9,828 nt of DNA. Origin: an uncultured Oscillibacter sp. (GTDB lineage Bacteria; Bacillota; Clostridia; Oscillospirales; Oscillospiraceae). Of the stretch, positions 1 through 6,799 are shown piece after piece. The notes under the pieces are model-generated. The model was not told the DNA's origin. It made no database searches and was given only the letters and a program-made list of their open reading frames with translations. The stretch is from contig NZ_CAJULS010000089.1 of assembly GCF_910587525.1 (NCBI RefSeq), positions 1 through 9,828 of the forward strand. The letters are read 5' to 3'. The position numbers were made by a program, and so were the translations under genes. The first letter of the stretch is position 1. Each line of letters opens with the position of its first letter.

Positions 1-2
1 AT

Positions 3-296
3 CCCACCTGGAAAGTCTATGAAAGTGACGAGGCTCTGGGGCGGCATCTTGCGGCACAATACGGCGCATTGAAAAATAGTGCTGAGAACGCTGGTATCAG
101 TGAAAAGCTGTCAAATATGCTTGCTTCCGCGTTCGATCCATTTATGGACCGGTTGATGGATTCTCTGGATGCGTTGATTGACAGCAACCGGGATTGGGTG
201 GCTGAAAAGCCCTGGATGTCCGGCATGATCAGAACAAATCATATTGATCGGGAAAGCGTTTCTAATTCCTTTCACAACGCTATTTCCCAAGCATGA
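3..296 (+). CDS. C-terminal fragment of an unidentified protein (5' end outside window)
   Basis: The reading frame is open from the left window edge (first full codon at position 3) to a TGA at 294-296, giving 97 visible residues. A TTG at 69 could act as a start, but the frame continues upstream without a stop and no ribosome binding site precedes the TTG, so this is most likely the end of a longer gene. The visible part is hydrophilic and probably helical, with a run rich in Asp, Met and Leu (around residues 40-60) ending in Asn/Ser-rich residues. I see no signal peptide, membrane segment or recognisable catalytic motif. It is the only plausible gene on the plus strand, and its base composition is less GC-rich than the genes to the right. 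It lies next to a hairpin-rich non-coding stretch, so it may belong to a mobile element, but nothing in its sequence proves that. Function unknown. Confidence 0.5.
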   Translation, partial: PTWKVYESDEALGRHLAAQYGALKNSAENAGISEKLSNMLASAFDPFMDRLMDSLDALIDSNRDWVAEKPWMSGMIRTNHIDRESVSNSFHNAISQA

Positions 297-570
297 TATT
301 CCAATATGGCCCGTTTTCCAAACAGGTCTGTATCAGCAGCAAAGCTCATGAGACATTCAGCCGCCAATCAAAACTGCTGAAACAAAGTGGCAGAGGAAGC
401 TGCCGCCAGAGCCCGCATAAGCGGGCGTGTGTTTGACTTCTTAGTTGAGGCACACGGGCAATGCCCGTCCAGCGGGGCTTCGCCCCGCTGGTTGAAAATC
501 CGCAACTTGCAGATTTCCAAGTGCTTCAACTATATTAAAACAGTGATAGCCGGATCTTTGATTGGAATAT
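296..570. repeat. 10-bp inverted repeat bracketing the hairpin cluster
   Basis: ATATTCCAAT at 296-305 is the exact reverse complement of ATTGGAATAT at 561-570. The left copy starts at the last base of the stop codon of the partial gene and is part of a small palindrome, ATATT-CC-AATAT (296-307). The pair encloses about 255 bp containing all five hairpins. It could be the terminal repeats of a small element, the arms of a structured RNA, or coincidence in AT-rich sequence. No flanking target-site duplication is evident. Confidence 0.3.
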
Positions 571-596
571 AATAAAGACAAATGTTCTCCTGACAA
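297..596. other. Gene-free stretch with dense inverted repeats, lower GC
   Basis: No convincing gene lies between the plus-strand stop at 296 and the terminator at 597. A 61-codon open frame at 387-572 runs straight through the hairpins, has no ribosome binding site, and its codons are fixed by the inverted repeats, so I do not call it. The stretch holds five adjacent inverted repeats (389-520) and a 10-bp inverted repeat bracketing them. It also has an AT-rich tract at 530-580 containing a perfect TATAAT at 568-573 on the plus strand, though without a good -35 element at 17 bp. Possible roles are a transfer origin, an element end, or a structured RNA. Confidence 0.6.
389..520. repeat. Array of five consecutive inverted repeats (hairpin cluster)
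   Basis: Read directly from the sequence: (a) 389-393/400-404, GGCAG with CTGCC; (b) 411-416/421-426, GCCCGC with GCGGGC around ATAA; (c) 454-459/463-468, ACGGGC with GCCCGT around AAT; (d) 469-478/482-491, a perfect 10-bp stem around TTC; (e) 492-505/507-520, a 14-bp stem with two mismatches around a single central C. Hairpins c, d and e abut without spacing. A further 6-bp pairing, CGTGTG 426-431 with CACACG 451-456, could compete with b and c. Such packing is typical of single-strand-recognised DNA (transfer or rolling-circle origins, some element ends) or of a structured RNA. Which of these applies cannot be decided here. Confidence 0.75.
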
Positions 597-631
597 TCAA
601 AGCCGCCTCACGGTCAGTGAGGCGGCTTTGA
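597..631. terminator. Rho-independent terminator, probably bidirectional
   Basis: A perfect 15-bp stem (597-611 with 617-631) around the loop GGTCA. On the plus strand it is followed by a T-rich tract (634-648: CGCTTTTCTTATTTT), which is a good intrinsic terminator for anything reading rightward. On the minus strand it begins 20 bases after the stop codon of the radical SAM gene; the tail there (ATTGTC) is poorer. It therefore ends the aminotransferase/radical SAM unit and insulates it from the plus-strand region. Confidence 0.85.
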
Positions 632-651
632 CCGCTTTTCTTATTTTCTGG

Positions 652-1521
652 CTAAAGTCCCCGCCAGGACTCCGGACGCAGGCGGCTCAGGTCGTGCTCC
701 GCCCGGCTAATCTCCGCCAGCATGGCGGCTTTGTCCTCATTTAGTGTGCCCCGCAGAACCAGGTAATTGCTGGCGTGATTCATCCGGAACACACTGCCGG
801 GGCTGTCCAGATTCTCCACCAGCAGTCTGGTCTCCTCCAGCACCTGCGCCTGGGTCAGAAGCTGGAAGCTGCCGTCATGGACCCAGTCGTACAGGGGCGT
901 CTCCGGCTCCACCATCAGCGTCAGCATCCCGATATACTCCGGGTTCATGGCGTTGAATGCCTCCGCTGTCTCCACCGCGTGGCGCTCCAGCAGCTTTGGC
1001 CCTCCCAGGCCCGTGATGGCGGTGACGGACAGGGCAATGCCGCACCGGCGGACCTTCTGCCCCATCTCCACGATCTCCGATGCCGGGTGCCCCTTGCGCA
1101 TCAGGGCCAGAACCTCGTCGCTGCCGGACTCCAGACCCATGTAGACCATGGTCAGCCCCTTCTCCCGGAGCCTTCCCAGCTCCTCCTCTGTCCGAATGCG
1201 GATACTGGCGGGGGAGGCATAGCTGGTGACCCGCTCACACTCCGGGAACAGCTCCCGCACGGTGTCCAAAATGGTGTAAAGCTCGGAGGCTTTGCGGACC
1301 AAGGCGTCGCCGTCGGCCAAAAACACCTTATCCACATGGCGGTAGACCTGCCGGGCCAGGCGGAAATCCTCCAGCACCTCCTCCAATGGCCGCAGGGCAA
1401 AGCGCTTTTCCTTGTACATGCTGCAAAAAGCGCAGGTGTTGTGGCTGCACCCGTAGGTCACCTGAACGATGAGGCTCCGTGCCTCGGAGGGAGGACGGTA
1501 CACGCTGCCGTAGTATCTCAT
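652..1521 (-). CDS. Radical SAM protein of unknown substrate
   Basis: A 289-residue protein that should bind a [4Fe-4S] cluster and cleave S-adenosylmethionine to start radical chemistry; it is soluble, with no signal peptide or membrane segment. The cluster motif is at residues 25-33 (C25, C30, C33, spaced CX4CX2C inside GCSHNTCAFC), one residue longer between the first two cysteines than the usual CX3CX2C. It is followed by a conserved-looking FLADGDAL (67-74) and GLESGSD (129-135), features of Elp3/MiaB-fold radical SAM enzymes. No B12-binding, SPASM or TRAM domain is visible, and the length fits a single TIM-barrel core plus a short helical tail. The ATG overlaps the stop of the upstream aminotransferase by 4 bases (ATGA), with GGAG 11 bases before it, so translation is probably coupled. 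The terminator at 597-631 closes the unit. The family call is secure; the substrate is unknown. Confidence 0.9.
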   Translation of the reverse strand: MRYYGSVYRPPSEARSLIVQVTYGCSHNTCAFCSMYKEKRFALRPLEEVLEDFRLARQVYRHVDKVFLADGDALVRKASELYTILDTVRELFPECERVTSYASPASIRIRTEEELGRLREKGLTMVYMGLESGSDEVLALMRKGHPASEIVEMGQKVRRCGIALSVTAITGLGGPKLLERHAVETAEAFNAMNPEYIGMLTLMVEPETPLYDWVHDGSFQLLTQAQVLEETRLLVENLDSPGSVFRMNHASNYLVLRGTLNEDKAAMLAEISRAEHDLSRLRPESWRGL

Positions 1522-2792
1522 ACGCCCAGCTTCTCCAAAGCCGCCATTTTAAGGCACACGCAGAACACCGCCATGGCCTGCTCCAGCTCCTCCACCGGAG
1601 GCAGCGAGGGGGCGATGCGGATGTTGCTGTCCTGGGGATCCTTCCCATAGGGGAAGGTGGCTCCCGCGCCGGTCATGGTGACCCCGGCCTCTTTGCACAG
1701 GGCCAAGGTCCGCTTCGCCGTGCCGGGCATGGCGTTGAGAGAGACGAAATACCCGCCCTTGGGCCGCTGCCAGGAGGCGATCTCCAGCGGGGCAATCTCC
1801 CGGTCCAGTGTGTCCACCACACGGCGGAACTTGGGCCCCATAATGGCGGCGTGCTTCTTCATCAGCGCCAAAGTGTGGGCCTTGTCCTTGAGATAGAGCA
1901 CATGGCGCTGCTGGTTTACCTTGTCAAAGCTGATAACCTGGGCGGTGAGGAGCTTTTCCATGTGGGCCATATTGGCCTCGGAGCAGGCAAAGCAGCTGAC
2001 GCCCGCCCCGGGCAGGGTGATCTTGGAGGTGGAGGCGAACTCAAAGACCATGTCCGGATTCCCTGCCTGGGCGCAGAGGGAAAGAATATCCGGGAACTCC
2101 ACGTACTCCCCCTCGAACTCGTGGATGCAGTAGGCGTTGTCCCACATCACCAAAAAGTCCGGGGCAGCGGGCCGCAGGGCCGCGATACGGCGGATGGTCT
2201 CCTCTGAGTAGATGATGCCGTCCGGGTTGGAGTACTTGGGCACGCACCAAATGCCCTTGACGGCGGAGTCCTTCACAGCGGCCTCCACGGCGTCCATATC
2301 CGGCCCCTCGCCGGTCATTGGAATGGTGATGAGCTCAAAGCCGAAGCTCTCTGTCACCTTGAAATGGCGGTCATAGCCGGGGGCGGGGCAGAGCCACTTC
2401 ACCGTCTCCTCTTTGCACCAGGGGCGGGGGCTGTGGAGAAGGCCGTGGGTACAGGCCTTGGCGATGGTATCGTACATCAGCTGCAAGCTGGCGTTTCCGC
2501 CAACGAAGACCTGCTCCGGCTTACAGCCTAAGATATCCGCAAACAGCCGCTGTGCGGCGGGCAGGCCCCGCATCTCGCCGTAGTTGCGGACATCGATGCC
2601 GTCGGACACGTAGTCCTCGGGCTTCTGCATCAGGCCGAAAATATCGGAGACCATATCCAGCTGGGCCTTGCCGGGCTTGCCCCGGGCCATGTTCAGTGTC
2701 AGCCCCCGGGCCTTGAGGGCCCCGAACTCCTCCTGGAGCCGGGCGTATTCCGCTTCCCGCTCCGCGGGAGTCATCTTGGCATAAGCAGTCAT
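1518..2792 (-). CDS. PLP-dependent aminotransferase, aspartate aminotransferase type
   Basis: A fold-type I aminotransferase of 424 residues, cytoplasmic, expected to move the amino group between aspartate and 2-oxoglutarate (aspartate/oxaloacetate interconversion). Visible active-site residues are N189-P190 (NPDG), D218 and Y221 (DNAY) contacting PLP, the Schiff-base lysine K257 in STSK, and the substrate-carboxylate arginine R392 in NIRIAPS. These sit almost exactly at classical aspartate aminotransferase positions. The N-terminal layout (LNMARGKPG at 33-41, RNYGEMRGLP at 69-78) resembles the family represented by Corynebacterium AspT-like enzymes (Pfam PF12897, from memory) rather than the more common AspC/AspB type, so other 2-oxo acids remain possible. 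The ATG has AAAGGA (2802-2807) upstream at 9-base spacing. The gene overlaps the radical SAM gene by 4 bases. No clear promoter is seen in the 92-bp gap upstream. Confidence 0.9.
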   Translation of the reverse strand: MTAYAKMTPAEREAEYARLQEEFGALKARGLTLNMARGKPGKAQLDMVSDIFGLMQKPEDYVSDGIDVRNYGEMRGLPAAQRLFADILGCKPEQVFVGGNASLQLMYDTIAKACTHGLLHSPRPWCKEETVKWLCPAPGYDRHFKVTESFGFELITIPMTGEGPDMDAVEAAVKDSAVKGIWCVPKYSNPDGIIYSEETIRRIAALRPAAPDFLVMWDNAYCIHEFEGEYVEFPDILSLCAQAGNPDMVFEFASTSKITLPGAGVSCFACSEANMAHMEKLLTAQVISFDKVNQQRHVLYLKDKAHTLALMKKHAAIMGPKFRRVVDTLDREIAPLEIASWQRPKGGYFVSLNAMPGTAKRTLALCKEAGVTMTGAGATFPYGKDPQDSNIRIAPSLPPVEELEQAMAVFCVCLKMAALEKLGV

Positions 2793-2822
2793 TATGAACC
2801 ATCCTTTCCATGTGTGGTCTCA

Positions 2823-2852
2823 GAATCAGAACCCCCGCCCTCAGCGGGATTC
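2823..2852 (-). terminator. Weak hairpin between the small unknown gene and the aminotransferase
   Basis: CCCGC (2834-2838) pairs with GCGGG (2844-2848), and the outer AATC/GATT bases (2824-2827, 2848-2851) give further partial pairing. In the minus-strand direction the tail is GGTTCTGATTC, with no clear U run. A second short GC-rich palindrome (CCGG-CTG-CCGG, 2861-2871) followed on the minus strand by ATTTTTG lies just upstream. One of these may terminate or attenuate transcripts from the malic enzyme unit before the aminotransferase gene. Confidence 0.3.
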
Positions 2853-2884
2853 AAAAATCGCCGGCTGCCGGAAGGCGGGCCGCC

Positions 2885-3190
2885 TTATTCCCAATATATG
2901 AAATCATATCCGTCCGCCACTTCGCCGATCTCATATCCCAGAGCACCCGTCAGGGCGGCTTTCAGCCAGCCATACCACTCCCGCCAGATCTCCTCCGGCA
3001 TGACGCCTGCGATCTGGAGGCCGCCCGGTTCGACAGACGCCCACAAATCAATCTCCCCGCCAGTCCAGCGGGGCCCCCGGACGTTTCCTGCCCAATAGGG
3101 CATCGACTGGTAAACGCCGCCGACCTTTCGCCAGATTTCATCCGGTGCGGAGCAGTGAACATTCAGGGTCACATCGTGCCGCACAGACAT
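2885..3190 (-). CDS. Small Trp-rich protein of unknown function
   Basis: A 101-residue protein I do not recognise. It has eight tryptophans (W20, W33, W42, W50, W69, W72, W75, W100), an acidic balance, a single cysteine (C13), and no signal peptide, membrane segment or metal motif. The pattern of an N-terminal strand (VTLNVHC), a central SMPYWAG/WASVEP section and an amphipathic EEIWREWYGWLKAAL helix (66-80) suggests one small compact alpha/beta domain. It looks real: the ATG sits 8 bases after the malic enzyme stop, a GAGGGG sequence lies just before it, and composition matches its neighbours. Short spacing suggests co-translation with malic enzyme, but a functional link is not shown. A small regulatory, immunity-like or accessory protein are all possible. 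Confidence 0.7.
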   Translation of the reverse strand: MSVRHDVTLNVHCSAPDEIWRKVGGVYQSMPYWAGNVRGPRWTGGEIDLWASVEPGGLQIAGVMPEEIWREWYGWLKAALTGALGYEIGEVADGYDFIYWE

Positions 3191-3198
3191 CGCCCCTC

Positions 3199-4371
<1,173 letters not shown>

Positions 4372-4421
4372 ATCTGTTACCTCTCTTTATTCCCCGCCGG
4401 GACACTCCCGCCCGGCTGAAC

Positions 4422-5915
4422 TCACGGTCCCTCTTCCCAGCCCTTGGCCCGCTCCACAGCCCTGTGCCACCCGGTCAGCAGCCGCTCCCGCTCCGGCTGG
4501 GAGACGGCGGGGTCAAAGCGGCGGTCCAGGGTCCACTGGCTGCGGATCTCCTCCCGGCTTCGCCAAACGCCCACGGCCAGTCCCGCCAGATACGCCGCCC
4601 CCAGGGCGGTGGTCTCCCGAACCACCGGGCGGAGGATGGACCGGCCCACAATGTCCGCCTGAAACTCCATCAGAAAATTGTTGGCGGAGGCGCCGCCGTC
4701 CACCCGCAGCTCCTTGAGCCGGATGCCGGTGTCCTCCTCCATGGCGGAGAGCACGTCCCCGGTCTGATAGGCGATGGACTCCAGGGCCGCCCGGATGATG
4801 TGATCCCGGCCCGCCCCCCGGGTCAGGCCCAGGATGGCCCCCCGGGCGTACATATCCCAGTGGGGCGCGCCCAGGCCGGTAAAGGCGGGCACTACGTACA
4901 CGCCGCCGCTGCCCGGCACCTTCCGGGCAAAATACTCGCTGTCGGCGGCCTCGGTGATGAGGTGGAGCTCGTCCCGGAGCCACTGGATCACCGCCCCGCC
5001 CACAAACACGCTGCCCTCCAGGGCGTACTGGACCTTCCCGTCCAGCCCGGCGGCGATGGTGGTCACAAGGCCCCTGTGGCTGCGGACCAGCTTCTCCCCG
5101 GTGTTCATCAGCAGAAAGCAGCCGGTGCCGTAGGTGTTCTTGGCCGCTCCGGCTTCAAAGCAGGCCTGGCCGAAGAGAGCCGCCTGCTGGTCTCCGGCGA
5201 TGCCGGCGATGGGCACCTCCACCCCCTGGATGTTCACCGTGCCGTAGACCTCGCTGCTGGAGCGAACCTCCGGCAGCATTTCCATGGGAATATCCAGCCG
5301 GCGGCAGATCTCCTCATCCCAGCGGAGATTTTCAATGTCGTAGAGCATGGTGCGGCTGGCGTTGGTGTAGTCTGTGACGTGGACTTTTCCGCCGGTGAGC
5401 TTCCAGATCAGCCAGCTGTCCACGGTGCCGAACAACAGCCGCCCCGCCTCCGCCCCCTCCCGGGCCCCGGGAACGTGGTCCAGAATCCACCGGATCTTGG
5501 TGGCGGAGAAGTAAGCGTCAATCAAAAGCCCCGTACGGCGCCGGACGTAAGCGGCGAAGTCCGCATTCTTTTTCAGCTCCTCGCACAGCGGCGCCGTGCG
5601 GCGGCACTGCCACACGATGGCATTGCACACCGGCCGCCCGGTCTCCCGGTCCCAGACCACGGTGGTCTCCCGCTGGTTGGTGATGCCGATGCCGGCCACC
5701 TCGTCAATTGGCACTCCGGTCTGGGCTAGCACTTCACTCAGTACGCCGTACTGGCTGGAGTAGATCTCCATGGGGTCGTGCTCCACCCAGCCCGGCTGGG
5801 GGTAAACCTGGGTAAATTCCTTTTGAGCCATGCCCACAATGTTCTGGGTCCGGTCAAAGAGGATGCAGCGGCTGCTGGTGGTCCCCTGGTCCAGGGCGGC
5901 GACATACTGTTTCAA
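4422..5915 (-). CDS. glpK: Glycerol kinase (TTG start)
   Basis: Phosphorylates glycerol to glycerol-3-phosphate with ATP in the cytoplasm. The protein is 497 residues from the TTG, the usual family length. The frame extends to an ATG at 5945, but a perfect AAGGAGG (5923-5929) sits 7 bases before the TTG, and family members begin at exactly this KQYVAALDQGTTSSR segment, so I choose 5915. Visible motifs (TTG = 1): the ATP-phosphate loop DQGTTSSR at 9-16, glycerol-binding R82 and E83 in NQRET, Y135 in AYFSATK, catalytic D242 in AGDQQAALFGQ, and GTG/GALGAAYLAG-type motifs in the C-terminal actin-like half. The loop before the catalytic Asp is short (VNIQGVEVPIAG) and lacks the histidine that HPr phosphorylates in enterococcal enzymes. 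No glpF or glpD is in view. A near-consensus promoter and leader hairpin lie upstream. Malic enzyme follows 50 bp downstream. Confidence 0.96.
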   Translation of the reverse strand: MKQYVAALDQGTTSSRCILFDRTQNIVGMAQKEFTQVYPQPGWVEHDPMEIYSSQYGVLSEVLAQTGVPIDEVAGIGITNQRETTVVWDRETGRPVCNAIVWQCRRTAPLCEELKKNADFAAYVRRRTGLLIDAYFSATKIRWILDHVPGAREGAEAGRLLFGTVDSWLIWKLTGGKVHVTDYTNASRTMLYDIENLRWDEEICRRLDIPMEMLPEVRSSSEVYGTVNIQGVEVPIAGIAGDQQAALFGQACFEAGAAKNTYGTGCFLLMNTGEKLVRSHRGLVTTIAAGLDGKVQYALEGSVFVGGAVIQWLRDELHLITEAADSEYFARKVPGSGGVYVVPAFTGLGAPHWDMYARGAILGLTRGAGRDHIIRAALESIAYQTGDVLSAMEEDTGIRLKELRVDGGASANNFLMEFQADIVGRSILRPVVRETTALGAAYLAGLAVGVWRSREEIRSQWTLDRRFDPAVSQPERERLLTGWHRAVERAKGWEEGP

Positions 5916-5922
5916 GTCGAAG

Positions 5923-5929
5923 CCTCCTT
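5923..5929 (-). promoter_or_regulatory. Shine-Dalgarno sequence that fixes the glpK start at TTG 5915
   Basis: On the minus strand the sequence reads AAGGAGG, then 7 bases, then TTG. This is a full match to the anti-Shine-Dalgarno sequence at ideal spacing. The alternative ATG at 5945 has no such site before it, and the site itself would lie within the coding region if that ATG were used. Confidence 0.85.
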
Positions 5930-5953
5930 CCTGATTCCCGCACAAAAGAGCAG

Positions 5954-5988
5954 GGGAGCAGAACGGCTTTTTGGTCCGTCCTGCTCCC
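5954..5988 (-). promoter_or_regulatory. Leader hairpin of glpK, possible attenuator and sod terminator
   Basis: A continuous 13-bp stem (5954-5966 with 5976-5988, one G-U pair) around a 9-base A-rich loop. It lies between the sod stop (6040) and the glpK start. Read from the promoter at 6004-6032 it would form within about 10 bases of the transcript 5' end. About 6 bases after the stem the minus strand has a short U4 tract (5944-5947). It may therefore terminate sod read-through, attenuate glpK, or stabilise the glpK mRNA. In Bacillus, glycerol genes have leader terminators relieved by the GlpP antiterminator; that parallel is inference only. Confidence 0.6.
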
Positions 5989-6003
5989 GTTCATCTCTAT
6001 CTT

Positions 6004-6032
6004 TTTATACCAAAAAAGTCCTGTCTTGTCAA
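6004..6032 (-). promoter_or_regulatory. Near-consensus sigma-A promoter for glpK
   Basis: On the minus strand TTGACA (6027-6032), a 17-base spacer, and TATAAA (6004-6009): six of six at -35 and five of six at -10 with ideal spacing. The predicted transcription start is near 5997, giving a leader of about 80 bases before the TTG start. The -35 box begins only 7 bases past the sod stop codon. It should drive glpK and probably malic enzyme and the small gene after it. Confidence 0.85.
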
Positions 6033-6039
6033 GCCGCCG

Positions 6040-6684
6040 TCAGGGAACGGGATACTGGGCCTGGCGATGCGTCAGCTCCTGATACCGCCGGGTGACCTCC
6101 GGCCAGTCCACCAGCCGCCACCAGGCCTCAAAGTATTCGTCCCGCCGGTTCTGGTAGGGCAGGTAATAGGCATGCTCCCACACATCGCACCCCAGCAGGG
6201 GCGTCAGGGGCAGGGGGCTGTCCTGGTTGGGGGTCTTGCGGACGGAGAGCCGCCCGTCTTTATCCGTAACCAGCCAGGCCCAGCCAGAACCGAACTGGCC
6301 CAGGGCCGCGGAGCGTAGGGCGGCTTTCAGGCCCTGGAGGTCCCCGAAGTCCCGGTCAATGGCCTGCTGGAGGGCCGGGCCCGGGGCGGAGGCCGGCGCG
6401 GGGTGCAGGGTCTTGAAATACAAATCGTGGTTGTATACGCCGCCAGCGTTGTTCCGCACCCCCTGGCGGATGTCCTCCGGCAGCTCCGGCCAGTCCTGCA
6501 TCATCCGCTCCAGTGACCAGTCGTGGTACTCGGGATGGTCTTTCAGGAGCTTATTGAGATTGTCCACATAAGTGTTAAAGTGCTTGTCGTGGTGAAAGTG
6601 CAGGGTGCGCTCATCCAGCTCCGGCAGCAGCGCGTTGTAGGCGTAGGGCAGGGGCGGCAGGCTAAAGGGATAGTGTGTCTCCAT
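6040..6684 (-). CDS. Fe/Mn-family superoxide dismutase, predicted manganese type
   Basis: Converts superoxide to oxygen and hydrogen peroxide in the cytoplasm; 214 residues, full length. The metal ligands are all present: H31 (FHHDKH), H86 (YNHDLYF), D167 and H171 (DVWEHAYY). The gateway tyrosine is Y39. Metal-type markers favour manganese: G82 occupies the position where iron enzymes have Gln (NNAGGVYNH against NNAAQVWNH), and Q154 in PNQDSPL matches the Gln of manganese enzymes; this is prediction from sequence, and cambialistic enzymes exist. No signal peptide. The ATG has AAAGGA (6694-6699) at 9-base spacing. It lies 115 bp downstream of the hydrogenase, beyond a strong terminator, so it probably has its own promoter. 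Its own terminator is probably the hairpin at 5954-5988. Confidence 0.95.
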   Translation of the reverse strand: METHYPFSLPPLPYAYNALLPELDERTLHFHHDKHFNTYVDNLNKLLKDHPEYHDWSLERMMQDWPELPEDIRQGVRNNAGGVYNHDLYFKTLHPAPASAPGPALQQAIDRDFGDLQGLKAALRSAALGQFGSGWAWLVTDKDGRLSVRKTPNQDSPLPLTPLLGCDVWEHAYYLPYQNRRDEYFEAWWRLVDWPEVTRRYQELTHRQAQYPVP

Positions 6685-6718
6685 GGTGCGTCATCCTTTC
6701 TCATATCTGAATGACGCT

Positions 6719-6724
6719 AGTATA
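6719..6724 (-). promoter_or_regulatory. Candidate -10 element for the superoxide dismutase gene
   Basis: TATACT on the minus strand, about 35 bases before the sod ATG and downstream of the hydrogenase terminator, where a promoter is expected. No good -35 hexamer stands at 16-18 bases (the region is T/C-rich), so it may be weak or activator-dependent. No PerR- or Fur-like palindrome is evident. Confidence 0.35.
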
Positions 6725-6756
6725 TGCGGCGAAGGGGAAAAATATCGGCAAAACAC

Positions 6757-6789
6757 GGCCCCCGCGCCGCCGGAGGGCGGCGCGGGGCC
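6757..6789 (-). terminator. GC-rich intrinsic terminator after the hydrogenase gene
   Basis: A 12-bp all-GC stem (6760-6771 with 6776-6787) around GGAG, extended by two more pairs across a one-base bulge (6757-6758 with 6788-6789). It begins 10 bases after the hydrogenase stop codon. On the minus strand it is followed by GTGTTTTG and later ATTTTT. It ends the flavoprotein/hydrogenase unit and separates it from sod. Confidence 0.85.
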
Positions 6790-6799
6790 ATATACGGGA

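Noticed and set aside
387..572. 61-residue plus-strand frame across the hairpin array
   Set aside because: No ribosome binding site, and most of it is dictated by the inverted repeats. I kept it as non-coding, although conservation of its translation would change that.
775..2207. Plus-strand frames 775-1650 and 1479-2207
   Set aside because: They lie antisense to the radical SAM and aminotransferase genes, which carry intact motifs. No independent coding evidence.
4384..4420. Short GC-rich hairpin between glycerol kinase and malic enzyme
   Set aside because: The stem is only about 5 bp around GTG and is followed by A-rich rather than U-rich sequence on the minus strand, so it is not a credible terminator.
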